From NCBI GenBank assembly GCA_009780695.1, contig WQZN01000007.1, forward strand, positions 1 to 64,000: DNA of 64,000 bases, given 5' to 3'. The translations under genes and the position numbers were made by a program. Under the pieces are notes generated by a model, which saw nothing but the letters and a program-made list of their open reading frames with translations, did not search any database and was not told the DNA's origin. The stretch is from Microbacteriaceae bacterium (lineage in GTDB: Bacteria; Actinomycetota; Actinomycetes; Actinomycetales; Microbacteriaceae). This document shows positions 21,274-31,938 of the stretch, piece after piece; position 1 is the first letter of the stretch, and every line of letters starts with the position of its first letter.

Positions 21274-23199
21274 CTATTCGCCGTCGCCCTCGTGCAGCAG
21301 GGCGTATACCGCGTTCGCGAGCGCGGGACCGATGCCGCGCACCTCCGAGACGGCTTCGACGGATGCCTCGCGCAGCCGCTTGACCGAGCCGAAGTGCCCG
21401 AGCAGCTCTTTGATGCGCGCCGGCCCGAGCCCCGGCACCTCGCCGAGCACGGTCGAGATGTCGCGTTTGCGCGATGCCCGCTGGTAGGTGATCGCGAAGC
21501 GGTGCGCCTCGTCGCGGATGCGCTGGATCAGGAACAGCGCGTCCGAGTTGCGCGGCAGGATCACCGGGTAGTCGTCGTCGGGCAGCCAGACCTCTTCGAG
21601 GCGCTTGGCGATGCCGGCGAGCTGGATGCCCTGCACGCCCGACTCGTCGAGCGCCCGCTTCGCTGCCGCCACCTGCGGCTGGCCGCCGTCGACGAGCAGC
21701 AGCTGCGGAGCGTAGGCGAACTTCTTGCGCCGGGTCTCCCCCGTCTCGTCGTCGCGCTCGGCGACGGGCATCGCCGCTTCCTCTTTGAGGTAGGCGAGGC
21801 GGCGGGTGAGCACCTGGTAGATCGAATCGGTGTCGTCGGTCGTCTCGGAGATCGAGAACCGGCGGTACTGGTCTTTGCGGGGCAGGCCGTCCTCCATGAC
21901 GACCATGGATGCCACGACGTTCGTGCCCTGGAGGTGGGAGACGTCGTAGCACTCGATGCGCAGCGGGGCATCCTTCATGCCTAACGCGTTCTGGATGTCG
22001 TTCAGCGCCTGCGAGCGCGCCGTGAAGTCGGCGCTGCGCCGCGTCTTGTACAGCGTGAGGGCGCCCTTGGCGTTGATCTCGGCGGTCTGCGCGAGCTGCG
22101 CCTTGTCGCCGCGCTGGGCGACGCGCACGGCGACCGCTCCCCCGCGGCTCGCGCCGTCGATCTCGTGCCGGCGGTCGGTCAGCCACTGCTCGAGCGCCGC
22201 CGAGTCCTCGGGCACCTCGGGCACGATCACCTCGCGCGGCGGGGCGAACTCGCCGTCGTAGGCGTTCTGCAGCACGGTGTCGACGAGGTCGCCGAGCTCC
22301 ATGTCGAGTTCCTTGTCGACGACCCAGCTGCGCGTTCCGCGGATGCGCCCGCCGCGCACGATGAACTGCTGGACGGCGGCCGCGAGCTCGTCGTGGGCGA
22401 TGCCGAAGACATCCGCATCGACGTTGTCGGAGAGCACGACGGCCGTCTTCTCCATCACGGTGCTCAGGGCCTGGATGCGGTCGCGGTAGCGGGCGGCGGC
22501 CTCGAAGTTCAGCTCGGCCGAGGCCTCCTGCATCGACTTCGTCAGGGTGCGCAGGTAGCGCTGGTCGCTGCCCGACATGAAGTCGACGAACTCGTTCGCG
22601 AGCTCGCGGTGCTCTTCCTTCGTGACCCGGCCGACGCAGGGCGCGACGCACTTGCCGATGTCGGCGAGCAGGCACGGGCGGCCGGTCTGCTCGGCGCGCC
22701 GGTAGACGCCGTCGGAGCACGAGCGCATCGGGAACGCCTTGAGCATCAGGTCGAGCGTCTCGCGGATCGCCCAGACCTTCGTGTACGGCCCGAAGTAGCG
22801 GGTCGTCTTGTCGCGCCGGTCGCGGGTCACGAGCGCGCGCGGCACGAGCTTGCCCATCGTCACCGCGAGGTACGGGTAGGTCTTGTCGTCCTTGAAGACG
22901 ACGTTGAACGGCGGGTTGAACTCCTTGATCCAGGTGTATTCGAGCTGCAGCGCCTCGAACTCATTCCCGACGACGGTCCACTCGACGCTCGCGGCGGTCG
23001 TGATCATGCGCCGCGTGCGCTCATGCAGGTTGCGCAGCGGCTGGAAGTAGTTCGAGAGCCGCGCGCGCAGATTCTTCGCCTTGCCGACGTAGAGCACCCG
23101 GCGCGCGGGGTCGCGGAAGCGGTAGACGCCCGGCTGCGTCGGGATCTCGCCCGCCTTGGGCCGGTACGGAACCGTCTGACCGCCGTTGGTGATGGCCAC
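21274..23199 (-). CDS. uvrC: UvrC, excinuclease ABC subunit C
   Basis: A 641-aa nuclease of nucleotide excision repair that makes both incisions. The order is: N-terminal GIY-YIG domain ([21 protein letters not shown] near residue 24), a Cys-containing segment [13 protein letters not shown], the UVR domain that meets UvrB (near residues 205-240), an RNase H-like domain with [11 protein letters not shown], and C-terminal helix-hairpin-helix repeats ([24 protein letters not shown]). The start GTG at 23199 is 2 nt from the uvrA stop. An upstream in-frame opening runs against uvrA and is not coding. Confidence 0.97.
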   Translation of the reverse strand: MAITNGGQTVPYRPKAGEIPTQPGVYRFRDPARRVLYVGKAKNLRARLSNYFQPLRNLHERTRRMITTAASVEWTVVGNEFEALQLEYTWIKEFNPPFNVVFKDDKTYPYLAVTMGKLVPRALVTRDRRDKTTRYFGPYTKVWAIRETLDLMLKAFPMRSCSDGVYRRAEQTGRPCLLADIGKCVAPCVGRVTKEEHRELANEFVDFMSGSDQRYLRTLTKSMQEASAELNFEAAARYRDRIQALSTVMEKTAVVLSDNVDADVFGIAHDELAAAVQQFIVRGGRIRGTRSWVVDKELDMELGDLVDTVLQNAYDGEFAPPREVIVPEVPEDSAALEQWLTDRRHEIDGASRGGAVAVRVAQRGDKAQLAQTAEINAKGALTLYKTRRSADFTARSQALNDIQNALGMKDAPLRIECYDVSHLQGTNVVASMVVMEDGLPRKDQYRRFSISETTDDTDSIYQVLTRRLAYLKEEAAMPVAERDDETGETRRKKFAYAPQLLLVDGGQPQVAAAKRALDESGVQGIQLAGIAKRLEEVWLPDDDYPVILPRNSDALFLIQRIRDEAHRFAITYQRASRKRDISTVLGEVPGLGPARIKELLGHFGSVKRLREASVEAVSEVRGIGPALANAVYALLHEGDGE

Positions 23200-23201
23200 G
23201 A

Positions 23202-26132
<2,931 letters not shown>

Positions 26133-26138
26133 CCTTCG

Positions 26139-26160
26139 AGTCTAAAGACGGCCACCGACA
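26139..26160 (-). promoter_or_regulatory. uvrA promoter of RecA-independent DNA-damage (PafBC) type
   Basis: On the minus strand TGTCGGTG, eight bases, then TAGACT, with the GTG start 6 nt after the -10. This fits the published mycobacterial consensus TTGTCRGTG-N8-TAnnnT except for the first T, which is A here. The same element precedes uvrB, polA and the PDDEXK nuclease gene. Confidence 0.8.
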
Positions 26161-26183
26161 TTGGGTTTCGTCGGTCGGGCTCT

Positions 26184-27230
26184 TCATTCGTCCGCCAGCC
26201 GCGCCACGAGCGGGCTGAGTGCGGATGTCAGACGCTCGGCATCGGGCAGGGCGTTCTTCTCGGCATCCGGAAGACCCCCATAGGTGAAGGTCGAGATCGC
26301 CATCGGCTGCGCGGTGCCGCGCAGGGCATATCGGACGACGGCTTCGTTCTTGTCAGTGCACAGGAGAATGCCGACGCTTGGAGCGTGAGCCGCGGTACGG
26401 AGCGTGTCGTCGACCAGCGCGACGTAGAAACCGAGCTGGCCCGTGAAAGACGGCTCGAACCGGCCGGCTTTGAGCTCGATCACGATGTAGCGCAACTGAG
26501 TGATGTGGAAGAACAGCAGATCGATGAAGAAGTCGTCGCCGTCGACCTCGAAATGCACCTGACGCCCGACGAACGCGAAGCCCGGCCCGAGCTCGGCGAG
26601 GGTGTGGGTGATCTGGGCGACCATTGCTTCCTCGACGTCGCGTTCGGCAGCGTCCGAGTCGACGCGGAGGAAATCGAGGACGTACGGATCTTTGGTGATC
26701 TGCTGCGCGAGGTCAGTCTCAGCCGGAGCGAGTACGCGGTCGAAGTTGGTCGGCGCTGCCCCGAACCGGGCGTGCGCATCGGTGGCGATGTGATGCCCCA
26801 GGACGTTTCGAGACCAGCCATGTGCGAGCGCCTGTGCTGCGTACCAATCGCGAAGCGCCTGATCGTCGAGTTTTTGCATTAGCACGATGACGTGTCCCCA
26901 TGGCAATTGGCCAACAGGCTGTTGGCCAATTGCCGTGCCATCGCGCCAGGTCTCGGCGAACTGTCGCATGTACTTCAGATTCGACAGCGAGAACCCTTTC
27001 ATCGCAGGGAACTCGTTGCGGAGATCTGCTGCGAGTCGCGCCATTGTGCGAGAACCCCAGGCCTCGCGTCGCGACTGCTCGGCAAGGGTCCTTCCGATGC
27101 GCCAGTAGAGCCGGATCAGCTCGACGTTCACGACGCGCTGTGCTCGATACCGGGCCTCGTGAACCCGCTGCTTCAGGTCGGCGAGGACCTGGTCGTATCC
27201 GTTGGGGAGCTCGAGATCGGTGCTGGCCAT
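26184..27230 (-). CDS. DUF1016/YhcG-family PDDEXK nuclease
   Basis: A 348-aa protein of the YhcG/DUF1016 family. The N-terminal domain (about residues 10-170) contains [11 protein letters not shown], the [16 protein letters not shown] segment and [11 protein letters not shown]. The C-terminal PDDEXK-type nuclease domain has the catalytic-like core [23 protein letters not shown], where D and the E-x-K pair are present. The substrate is unknown; relatives are linked to DNA processing and restriction or defence loci. Promoter TGTCGGAG-N8-TAGCGT lies 6 nt before the ATG, predicting a leaderless, damage-inducible gene. It breaks the conserved order and carries an internal 33-nt inverted repeat at residues about 100-110. 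Confidence 0.88.
   Translation of the reverse strand: MASTDLELPNGYDQVLADLKQRVHEARYRAQRVVNVELIRLYWRIGRTLAEQSRREAWGSRTMARLAADLRNEFPAMKGFSLSNLKYMRQFAETWRDGTAIGQQPVGQLPWGHVIVLMQKLDDQALRDWYAAQALAHGWSRNVLGHHIATDAHARFGAAPTNFDRVLAPAETDLAQQITKDPYVLDFLRVDSDAAERDVEEAMVAQITHTLAELGPGFAFVGRQVHFEVDGDDFFIDLLFFHITQLRYIVIELKAGRFEPSFTGQLGFYVALVDDTLRTAAHAPSVGILLCTDKNEAVVRYALRGTAQPMAISTFTYGGLPDAEKNALPDAERLTSALSPLVARLADE
26902..26934. repeat. 33-nt inverted repeat inside the PDDEXK nuclease gene
   Basis: Two perfect 16-nt arms, starting GGCAATTGGCC, around one unpaired base. In the coding frame it gives the residues GQQPVGQLP just before the conserved PWGH motif. The arms are unusually AT-rich for this genome. 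Confidence 0.9.
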
Positions 27231-27236
27231 GCCCGC

Positions 27237-27258
27237 ACGCTAGGTGTGACCTCCGACA
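27237..27258 (-). promoter_or_regulatory. PDDEXK nuclease promoter of RecA-independent DNA-damage type
   Basis: On the minus strand TGTCGGAG-N8-TAGCGT, with the ATG at 27230 six bases after the -10. It differs from the uvrA element at the seventh base of the upstream box (T to A) and in the variable part of the -10. No ribosome site precedes the ATG, which agrees with a leaderless transcript. Confidence 0.65.
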
Positions 27259-27295
27259 TCGGCGGCCGCGCGGACGCGGATATGTTCGCGCTCCC

Positions 27296-28516
27296 TCACC
27301 CACGTCGCCGGAACATGCCGCGCAGGTCGACGCGGCGGGTGTACTCGATCGAGCCGCGCTTGAAGAGCTGCACGGCGAGCCACAGCACGATCGCGGCGGC
27401 GACGGCGAGCTCGACGATCACGATGACGGCCTCACCAGTGCCGAGGCTGCCGAGGGCGTTGCGCACGAGCGCGGTCATCGGCGCGGTGAAGGGGAAGAAG
27501 GTCATGCCCTGCACGATCGGAGCGCCCGGGTCCGAGATGATCAGCGAGGAGACGTACACGGGAACCACGAGGGTGATGATCAGCGCGCCCGAGATGGGCC
27601 CGGCATCCTTCGCCGTCGGCATGATCGCCCCGATCGCGACGAGCGCGCCCGTGAAGAGCGCGAAACCGCCCGCCAGGATGAGCGCGCCGACGATCATCTG
27701 GCCCGGGTGCAGCGTGAGGTGCGCGAGATCGAGCTGCGGGAAGCTCAGCTGGTCGCGGAAGACGAGATAGCCGACGACCACGGGCAGGGCGAAGACCAGC
27801 ATCTGCACCAGGCCCACGACGAACAGGCTGAGGATCTTGCCGATGATGAGGCTGCGCGCCTCGATCGTCGTGAGGATCATCTCGGTGACCCGGTTCTCCT
27901 TCTCCTCGAGTGTCGCCGCGAGCATCTGCTGCCCGAGCAGCGCCATCACGATGAAGAACAGGACGACGTAGATCAGCGGCGGGATGACGGTGGCGATGCC
28001 GCCCGCGGGAGCCCCGTCCTTGTAGGTCGTCGTGCGCGTCGTGATGCCGCCGGCAGCGAGCGTCGCGAGCTTCGGGTCGCCGATGCGCTCGGTGACGCTC
28101 GTCTTGAGCACCGCCTGCGCGACCGCGTCGTACTTCCCGTTGGCGAAGACGCCGACGTCCTGCGCGGTGATGGTGATCGGCTGCGTGCTCGGGTCGGCCG
28201 GGAACTGGAAGAAGGCGGCGATGCGGCCGGCCCGCGCGGCGGCGACGCCCTGTGCGACATCCGTCTGCTCCTGACCGCCTGCCGCCCGCGCGATCGCCGG
28301 GCTCACCAGGCCGGAGGCGTCGGAGTACTCGAAGGCGAAGTGCGCCTGCGCCTGCTGGTCGGCCGCGGTGGAGGTGCTCCTGCTCGAGAGCGTCACGAGC
28401 GCGAAGACGACGCCGATCAGGACGGGAACGAAGAGCGTCGCGACCCAGAAGCGGCGCTTCGTGAGCGTGCGGACCACTTCGAAGCGGACGACGGTGCCGA
28501 GGTTGCTCGCGGCCAC
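27296..28516 (-). CDS. ABC-2 type exporter permease (NatB-like)
   Basis: A 406-aa membrane protein: one N-terminal membrane segment (about residues 23-42), a large extracytoplasmic domain (about 45-185), then five or six helices. The EEKENRVTEMILTTI motif after the second helix is typical of NatB/YhaP-type permeases of Na+ or drug/peptide exporters. It lies 2 nt after the ATPase gene, so the two form one transporter. The substrate cannot be read from sequence. Confidence 0.88.
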   Translation of the reverse strand: MAASNLGTVVRFEVVRTLTKRRFWVATLFVPVLIGVVFALVTLSSRSTSTAADQQAQAHFAFEYSDASGLVSPAIARAAGGQEQTDVAQGVAAARAGRIAAFFQFPADPSTQPITITAQDVGVFANGKYDAVAQAVLKTSVTERIGDPKLATLAAGGITTRTTTYKDGAPAGGIATVIPPLIYVVLFFIVMALLGQQMLAATLEEKENRVTEMILTTIEARSLIIGKILSLFVVGLVQMLVFALPVVVGYLVFRDQLSFPQLDLAHLTLHPGQMIVGALILAGGFALFTGALVAIGAIMPTAKDAGPISGALIITLVVPVYVSSLIISDPGAPIVQGMTFFPFTAPMTALVRNALGSLGTGEAVIVIVELAVAAAIVLWLAVQLFKRGSIEYTRRVDLRGMFRRRG

Positions 28517-28518
28517 GG

Positions 28519-29430
28519 CTACTCCCCCGCCTGCTCGCCGTAGACCTCGACGAAGATCGAGTCGAGCGAGCGGCGGTGCGGGGTGAACTGGGAGACCCCG
28601 GCGCCGGCATCCATCAGCTCCGCGAGCAGCGCGCCGAGATCGGTGCCGCGCGCGAGGTCGAGTTCCGCGAGTCCTTCGACGTCCGACAGCACGCGGAATG
28701 AGCCGGATGCCGGCAGGGCGCCCGTGTGCCGCACGGTCACGGTCGTGCCGCCGAACTCCTCCTGCACCTCCGTGACCGTGCCGTAGGCGCGCGCCGCGCC
28801 GTCCTTCAGCAGGACCACGCGGTCGCAGAGCCGCTCGACCTCGTCCATCTGGTGGGTGACCATCATCACGGTCGCGCCGGCCTTCTTCTGCTCCTCGATG
28901 ATGCCCATCAGCAGCCGTCGGTTGACGGGGTCGAAGCCCTTCGTCGGCTCGTCGAGGATGAGCAGCTCGGGGTCGTCCATGATCGTGACGCCGAGCTGCA
29001 CCTTCTGCTGCTGGCCGCCCGAGAGCGTGTCGAGCCGCGCCTTCTGCTTGTCGCCGAGCTCGACGCGCTCGAGATAGTCCGCCGACCAGGTGCGTGCAGC
29101 CGGGGCGGTCATGCCCTTGAGACGCCCGAAGTACACCATCGTGTCGATGACGGACTCCTTCTTGTAGAGCCCGCGTTCCTCCGGCAGATAGCCGAGCCGC
29201 ACTGAGCGCCGGGGCGAGAACGGCCGCCCGGCGATGTGCAGGGTGCCCGCTGTCGGCCGGTAGATGCCGAGCAGGGCGCGGATCGTCGTCGTCTTGCCCG
29301 AGCCGTTCGAGCCGAGGAAACCGAAGGTCTCGCCCGTGAGGACATCGAAGGAGAGGCCCGCGATCACGGTCGCCTGCCCGAAGTCCATCCGGAAGTCACG
29401 GATCTCGACGAGAGGCTCGCGCTGCGGCAT
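28519..29430 (-). CDS. ABC exporter ATPase (NatA-like)
   Basis: A 303-aa ATPase with Walker A GSNGSGKTT (about residues 40-48), signature LSGGQQQKVQLG, Walker B LLILDEPTKGFDPVN and an extended C-terminal domain of about 85 residues, as in DUF4162-type exporters. The start ATG at 29430 lies 6 nt after a TAGCTT -10 on the minus strand, so the message is probably leaderless. It pairs with the permease 2 nt downstream. Confidence 0.92.
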   Translation of the reverse strand: MPQREPLVEIRDFRMDFGQATVIAGLSFDVLTGETFGFLGSNGSGKTTTIRALLGIYRPTAGTLHIAGRPFSPRRSVRLGYLPEERGLYKKESVIDTMVYFGRLKGMTAPAARTWSADYLERVELGDKQKARLDTLSGGQQQKVQLGVTIMDDPELLILDEPTKGFDPVNRRLLMGIIEEQKKAGATVMMVTHQMDEVERLCDRVVLLKDGAARAYGTVTEVQEEFGGTTVTVRHTGALPASGSFRVLSDVEGLAELDLARGTDLGALLAELMDAGAGVSQFTPHRRSLDSIFVEVYGEQAGE

Positions 29431-29479
29431 GTCGCCAAGCTAGCGGTTCCGCACAGGGCGCCGCACGCGGCGTGACCTC

Positions 29480-29878
29480 TCAGCCGTTGGTGCGGATGCG
29501 CGTCGGCAGCAGCGTCACGATGACGCGGTCGTCCAGCGGGATGCCCGCGGCCTCCGGCGTCGTCCCGTAACGCGCCGCGAGCGCGCGGATGTACGACAGA
29601 TCGGTGTCCTCCTCGATCCGCACGTCGCCGCGCACCTCGAGGGTGCGGTACGGGTTCGCCGGGTCGATCCAGAAGTACGAGGCCACCGGGCGAGCGGCGA
29701 GGTTCCGGTACTTCTGCCGCACCTTCGTGAGAGAGGTGCGCACGAGGCCGTCCTCGCCGAGCGTGAACCAGATGGCCGAGCTCTGCGGGTAGCCGCTCGG
29801 GCCGATCGTCGTCAGGGTCACGACCCCCGGCCTCTGCACGAGGTCGAGATGGTCGGCGGGGATCAGGAGGTCGGGCAC
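29480..29878 (-). CDS. PPOX-class F420/FMN-dependent oxidoreductase
   Basis: A 132-aa single-domain split-barrel protein of the pyridoxamine-phosphate-oxidase-like class. It has GVVTLTTIGPSGYPQSSAIWF at the N-terminus and the ARPVASYFWIDPANPYRTLEVRG core. Actinobacterial members of this size often use F420; the cofactor is inferred. The start GTG at 29878 has AAAGGAA upstream and overlaps the 3' end of the MarR gene by 16 nt, so the two are co-expressed. It may act in the same quinone or aromatic-stress response as the divergent DoxX/dioxygenase genes. Confidence 0.85.
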   Translation of the reverse strand: MPDLLIPADHLDLVQRPGVVTLTTIGPSGYPQSSAIWFTLGEDGLVRTSLTKVRQKYRNLAARPVASYFWIDPANPYRTLEVRGDVRIEEDTDLSYIRALAARYGTTPEAAGIPLDDRVIVTLLPTRIRTNG

Positions 29879-30354
29879 GGGGGTTCCTTTCCGTCGGGGG
29901 CGGCCAGCCGGGCGCCGAGCGCGCGGCCGATGCGGGTGAGTGCGGCGAGGTCGGCCGGGGCGACCGCGTCGATGAGCAGGCGGCGCACCTCGGCGACGTG
30001 GCCCGGGGCGGTGGCGACCACCTTGGCGTAGCCGGCCTCCGTCAGCGTCGCATTCGTGCTGCGGCCGGGGCCGGGGATCTTGCTGCGCGTGAGGAAGCCC
30101 TGCTTCTCGAGGCGCGTCGCGGCGTGCGACAGGCGCGACAGGGAACCGGACGCGAACGCGGCGATGTCGCTCATGCGCAGGGTGTGGTCGTCCTGCTCCG
30201 AGAGCACCGCGAGGATCATGTACTCGAAGAAGCTCAGGCCGGCATCCGCCTGCAGCTGCGCGTCGAGCGCGCCGGGCAGCAGCACCGTCAGCGACGCGGC
30301 CGCGAGCCATGCGTCGCGTTCGTCGGCGCTGAGCCAGCGGACATCCTCGGGCAT
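29863..30354 (-). CDS. MarR-family transcriptional regulator
   Basis: A 163-aa winged-helix repressor. The recognition helix region is DIAAFASGSLSRLSHAATRLEKQGFLTR, followed by a wing with KIPGPGRSTNATLTEAG. I placed the start at ATG 30354 (MPEDVRWLS), because a longer reading would run through the operator. It is divergent from doxX, and a 20-nt palindrome between them is its likely operator. There are no obvious redox-pair cysteines, so I infer ligand sensing. It is co-transcribed with the PPOX gene. Confidence 0.88.
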   Translation of the reverse strand: MPEDVRWLSADERDAWLAAASLTVLLPGALDAQLQADAGLSFFEYMILAVLSEQDDHTLRMSDIAAFASGSLSRLSHAATRLEKQGFLTRSKIPGPGRSTNATLTEAGYAKVVATAPGHVAEVRRLLIDAVAPADLAALTRIGRALGARLAAPDGKEPPCPTS

Positions 30355-30401
30355 GCCCTCACGATATCGAGCGGGCGACGGCGGGATGCCCGGTTCACAG
30401 C

Positions 30402-30421
30402 GAACTTGACGCTTCAAGTTC
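30402..30421. promoter_or_regulatory. Candidate MarR operator
   Basis: A perfect inverted repeat, GAACTTGA and TCAAGTTC around 4 nt. It covers the -35 box TTGACG (30406-30411) of the DoxX promoter and lies 48 nt upstream of the MarR start, so it could control both directions. Confidence 0.75.
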
Positions 30422-30434
30422 AATGTGCGATTCT
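30406..30434 (+). promoter_or_regulatory. doxX-dioxygenase promoter
   Basis: TTGACG, 17-nt spacer, GATTCT. Transcription would start near 30441, giving a leader of about 24 nt with GAAAGG at 30451-30456 before the GTG at 30465. The -35 lies in the palindrome. Confidence 0.6.
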
Positions 30435-30464
30435 CGGCACATCCCCGCACGAAAGGCACTCGAA

Positions 30465-30836
30465 GTGAACGTCGCCCTCTGGATCGTCACCGGTCTGCTC
30501 GCCCTCGCCTTCCTCGCGGCCGGTCTGCTGAAGACCGTGCAGCCGAAGGAGAAGCTCGCCGCCAACATGGGCTGGGTCGACGACTTCACGCCGACCGGCG
30601 TCAAGCTCATCGGCATCGCCGAGGTGCTCGGAGCGATCGGCCTCGTCGTGCCCGCCGCCACCGGCATCGCGCCGATCCTGACGCCGATCGCGGCGGCTGC
30701 GCTCGCCGTGGTCATGATCGGCGCGCTCATCGTGCACCTGCGCCGCGGCGAGGGCAAGCAGGCGCCGATCACGATCGTGCTGTTCGTGCTCACCGCTGCC
30801 GTCGCCGTGCTGCGCTTCGGGCCCTACCACTTCTGA
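30465..30836 (+). CDS. DoxX-family membrane protein
   Basis: A 123-aa protein with four membrane helices and the DoxX-like features LALAFLAAGLLKTVQPKEKL and GIAEVLGAIGLV. In B. subtilis, DoxX-like CatD and MhqP are controlled by YodB/CatR and MhqR together with ring-cleaving dioxygenases, in response to quinones and catechols. Here doxX is followed 14 nt later by an extradiol dioxygenase and is divergent from a MarR gene, the same logic. The GTG start at 30465 has GAAAGG 8 nt upstream; an earlier ATG lies inside the promoter. Confidence 0.88.
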   Translation: MNVALWIVTGLLALAFLAAGLLKTVQPKEKLAANMGWVDDFTPTGVKLIGIAEVLGAIGLVVPAATGIAPILTPIAAAALAVVMIGALIVHLRRGEGKQAPITIVLFVLTAAVAVLRFGPYHF

Positions 30837-30850
30837 GCGCGAGCACCGCG

Positions 30851-31723
30851 ATGAGCGACCTCGATGCAATCTTCAACCCGGCCGTGCCGGCCGGCGCCTA
30901 CGACGAGCTGCTGCGGCGGGCGCTGCCCGATGCGCACGCGCAGCGGGTCTGGGAGCCCGCCGACGGGCCGCTGCCCGCGCTCTTCGTGAGCCACGGCGCC
31001 CCGCCGACCCTCGACGACCCCGAGTGGCTCGGCGACCTGTTCGCCTGGGCGCAGTCGTTCCCTAAGCCGCGGGGCACCGTGGTCGTCTCCGCGCACTGGG
31101 AGAACGCACCGCTCGCGATCGCGGCCACCGAGGCCGCCGCGCCCCTCTACTACGACTTCGGGGGCTTCCACCCGCGCTACTACACGCTGCAGTACGCGAC
31201 GCCCGATGCCGGAGCGCTCGCCGCTCGGGTCGTCGGCACGCTGGCGTCCACCACCCCGATGCACCAGTACGTCGACCGCGGCCTCGACCACGGCGCATTC
31301 ATCCCGCTCATGGCGATGTACCCCGCGGCGGACGTTCCCGTCGTGCAGCTCAGCATGCCGAGTCTCGACCCCGAGGCGCTGCTGAAGCTCGGCACCCGGC
31401 TGCGCGCGCTGCGGGAGGAGGGCATCCTCGTCATCGGCTCGGGCTTCATGACGCACAGCTTCGCGGTCATGCGCAATCCCGGCCTCGTCGGGCACAACGT
31501 CGAGTTCGACGCGTGGGCCGACGATGCGCTGCGCCGCGGGGATGTCGACGCCCTGGTCGACTTCCAGGTCAAGGGCCCGGGCGCCCGCATCGCGCACCCG
31601 ACCGCCGACCACTTCGTGCCGCTGCTGCTCGCAGTCGGGGCCGGCTCGCGGCCGGAGAGCGCGGTGACGGCGTTCGAGCGCATCCGCTTCGGCAACTCGA
31701 CGCGGTCGCTGCAGATCGCGTGA
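30851..31723 (+). CDS. Class III extradiol ring-cleavage dioxygenase (DODA/YgiD-like)
   Basis: A 290-aa LigB-superfamily protein. Expected metal and catalytic histidines are H48 (FVSHGAPP), H82 (VSAHWEN), H147 (LDHGAF) and H202 (MTHSF). Relatives cleave DOPA or catechols, while some have no known substrate. It carries about 40 extra N-terminal residues before the SHGAPP motif compared with E. coli YgiD, as I recall that family. It is co-transcribed with doxX and probably repressed by the MarR protein, suggesting a role in catechol or quinone detoxification. Confidence 0.9.
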   Translation: MSDLDAIFNPAVPAGAYDELLRRALPDAHAQRVWEPADGPLPALFVSHGAPPTLDDPEWLGDLFAWAQSFPKPRGTVVVSAHWENAPLAIAATEAAAPLYYDFGGFHPRYYTLQYATPDAGALAARVVGTLASTTPMHQYVDRGLDHGAFIPLMAMYPAADVPVVQLSMPSLDPEALLKLGTRLRALREEGILVIGSGFMTHSFAVMRNPGLVGHNVEFDAWADDALRRGDVDALVDFQVKGPGARIAHPTADHFVPLLLAVGAGSRPESAVTAFERIRFGNSTRSLQIA

Positions 31724-31814
31724 GGGAATGCGCGTGCGCGCAGGAATCCGTGCGAACATGGAGTGTTCCCGCGGACATCCCGCTCATGCCAGGGAACGGA
31801 CAGAAGGCAAACGG

Positions 31815-31853
31815 ATGACGGACAGCACCGGTCTCGCGACGACCTCGCGCTGA
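31815..31853 (+). CDS. Candidate leader peptide upstream of the ABC-F gene
   Basis: A 12-codon reading frame, MTDSTGLATTSR, with GAAGG (31803-31807) 7 nt before its ATG, ending 85 nt before the ABC-F start. Translation of this frame could control the downstream hairpin: its stop region (31850-31860) can pair with 31896-31905, competing with the structure that hides the ABC-F ribosome site. Ribosome-stalling leaders of this kind are known for several antibiotic-resistance ABC-F and methylase genes. No experiment supports this one. Confidence 0.5.
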   Translation: MTDSTGLATTSR

Positions 31854-31887
31854 CGCCGGCTGCCCGCTTCCTCGACTTCTTCGACGC

Positions 31888-31934
31888 AAGGCTCCGCCGT
31901 GTCAGTGCTTCACCCTGACACGAACCGGAGCCTT
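31888..31934 (+). promoter_or_regulatory. Hairpin sequestering the ABC-F ribosome site
   Basis: The outer stem AAGGCTCCG/CGGAGCCTT (9 bp) encloses an inner stem GTGTCAG/CTGACAC (7 bp). The Shine-Dalgarno GGAG (31927-31930) lies in the outer stem, 8 nt before the ATG, so the fold should block initiation. Confidence 0.65.
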
Positions 31935-31938
31935 CTCC

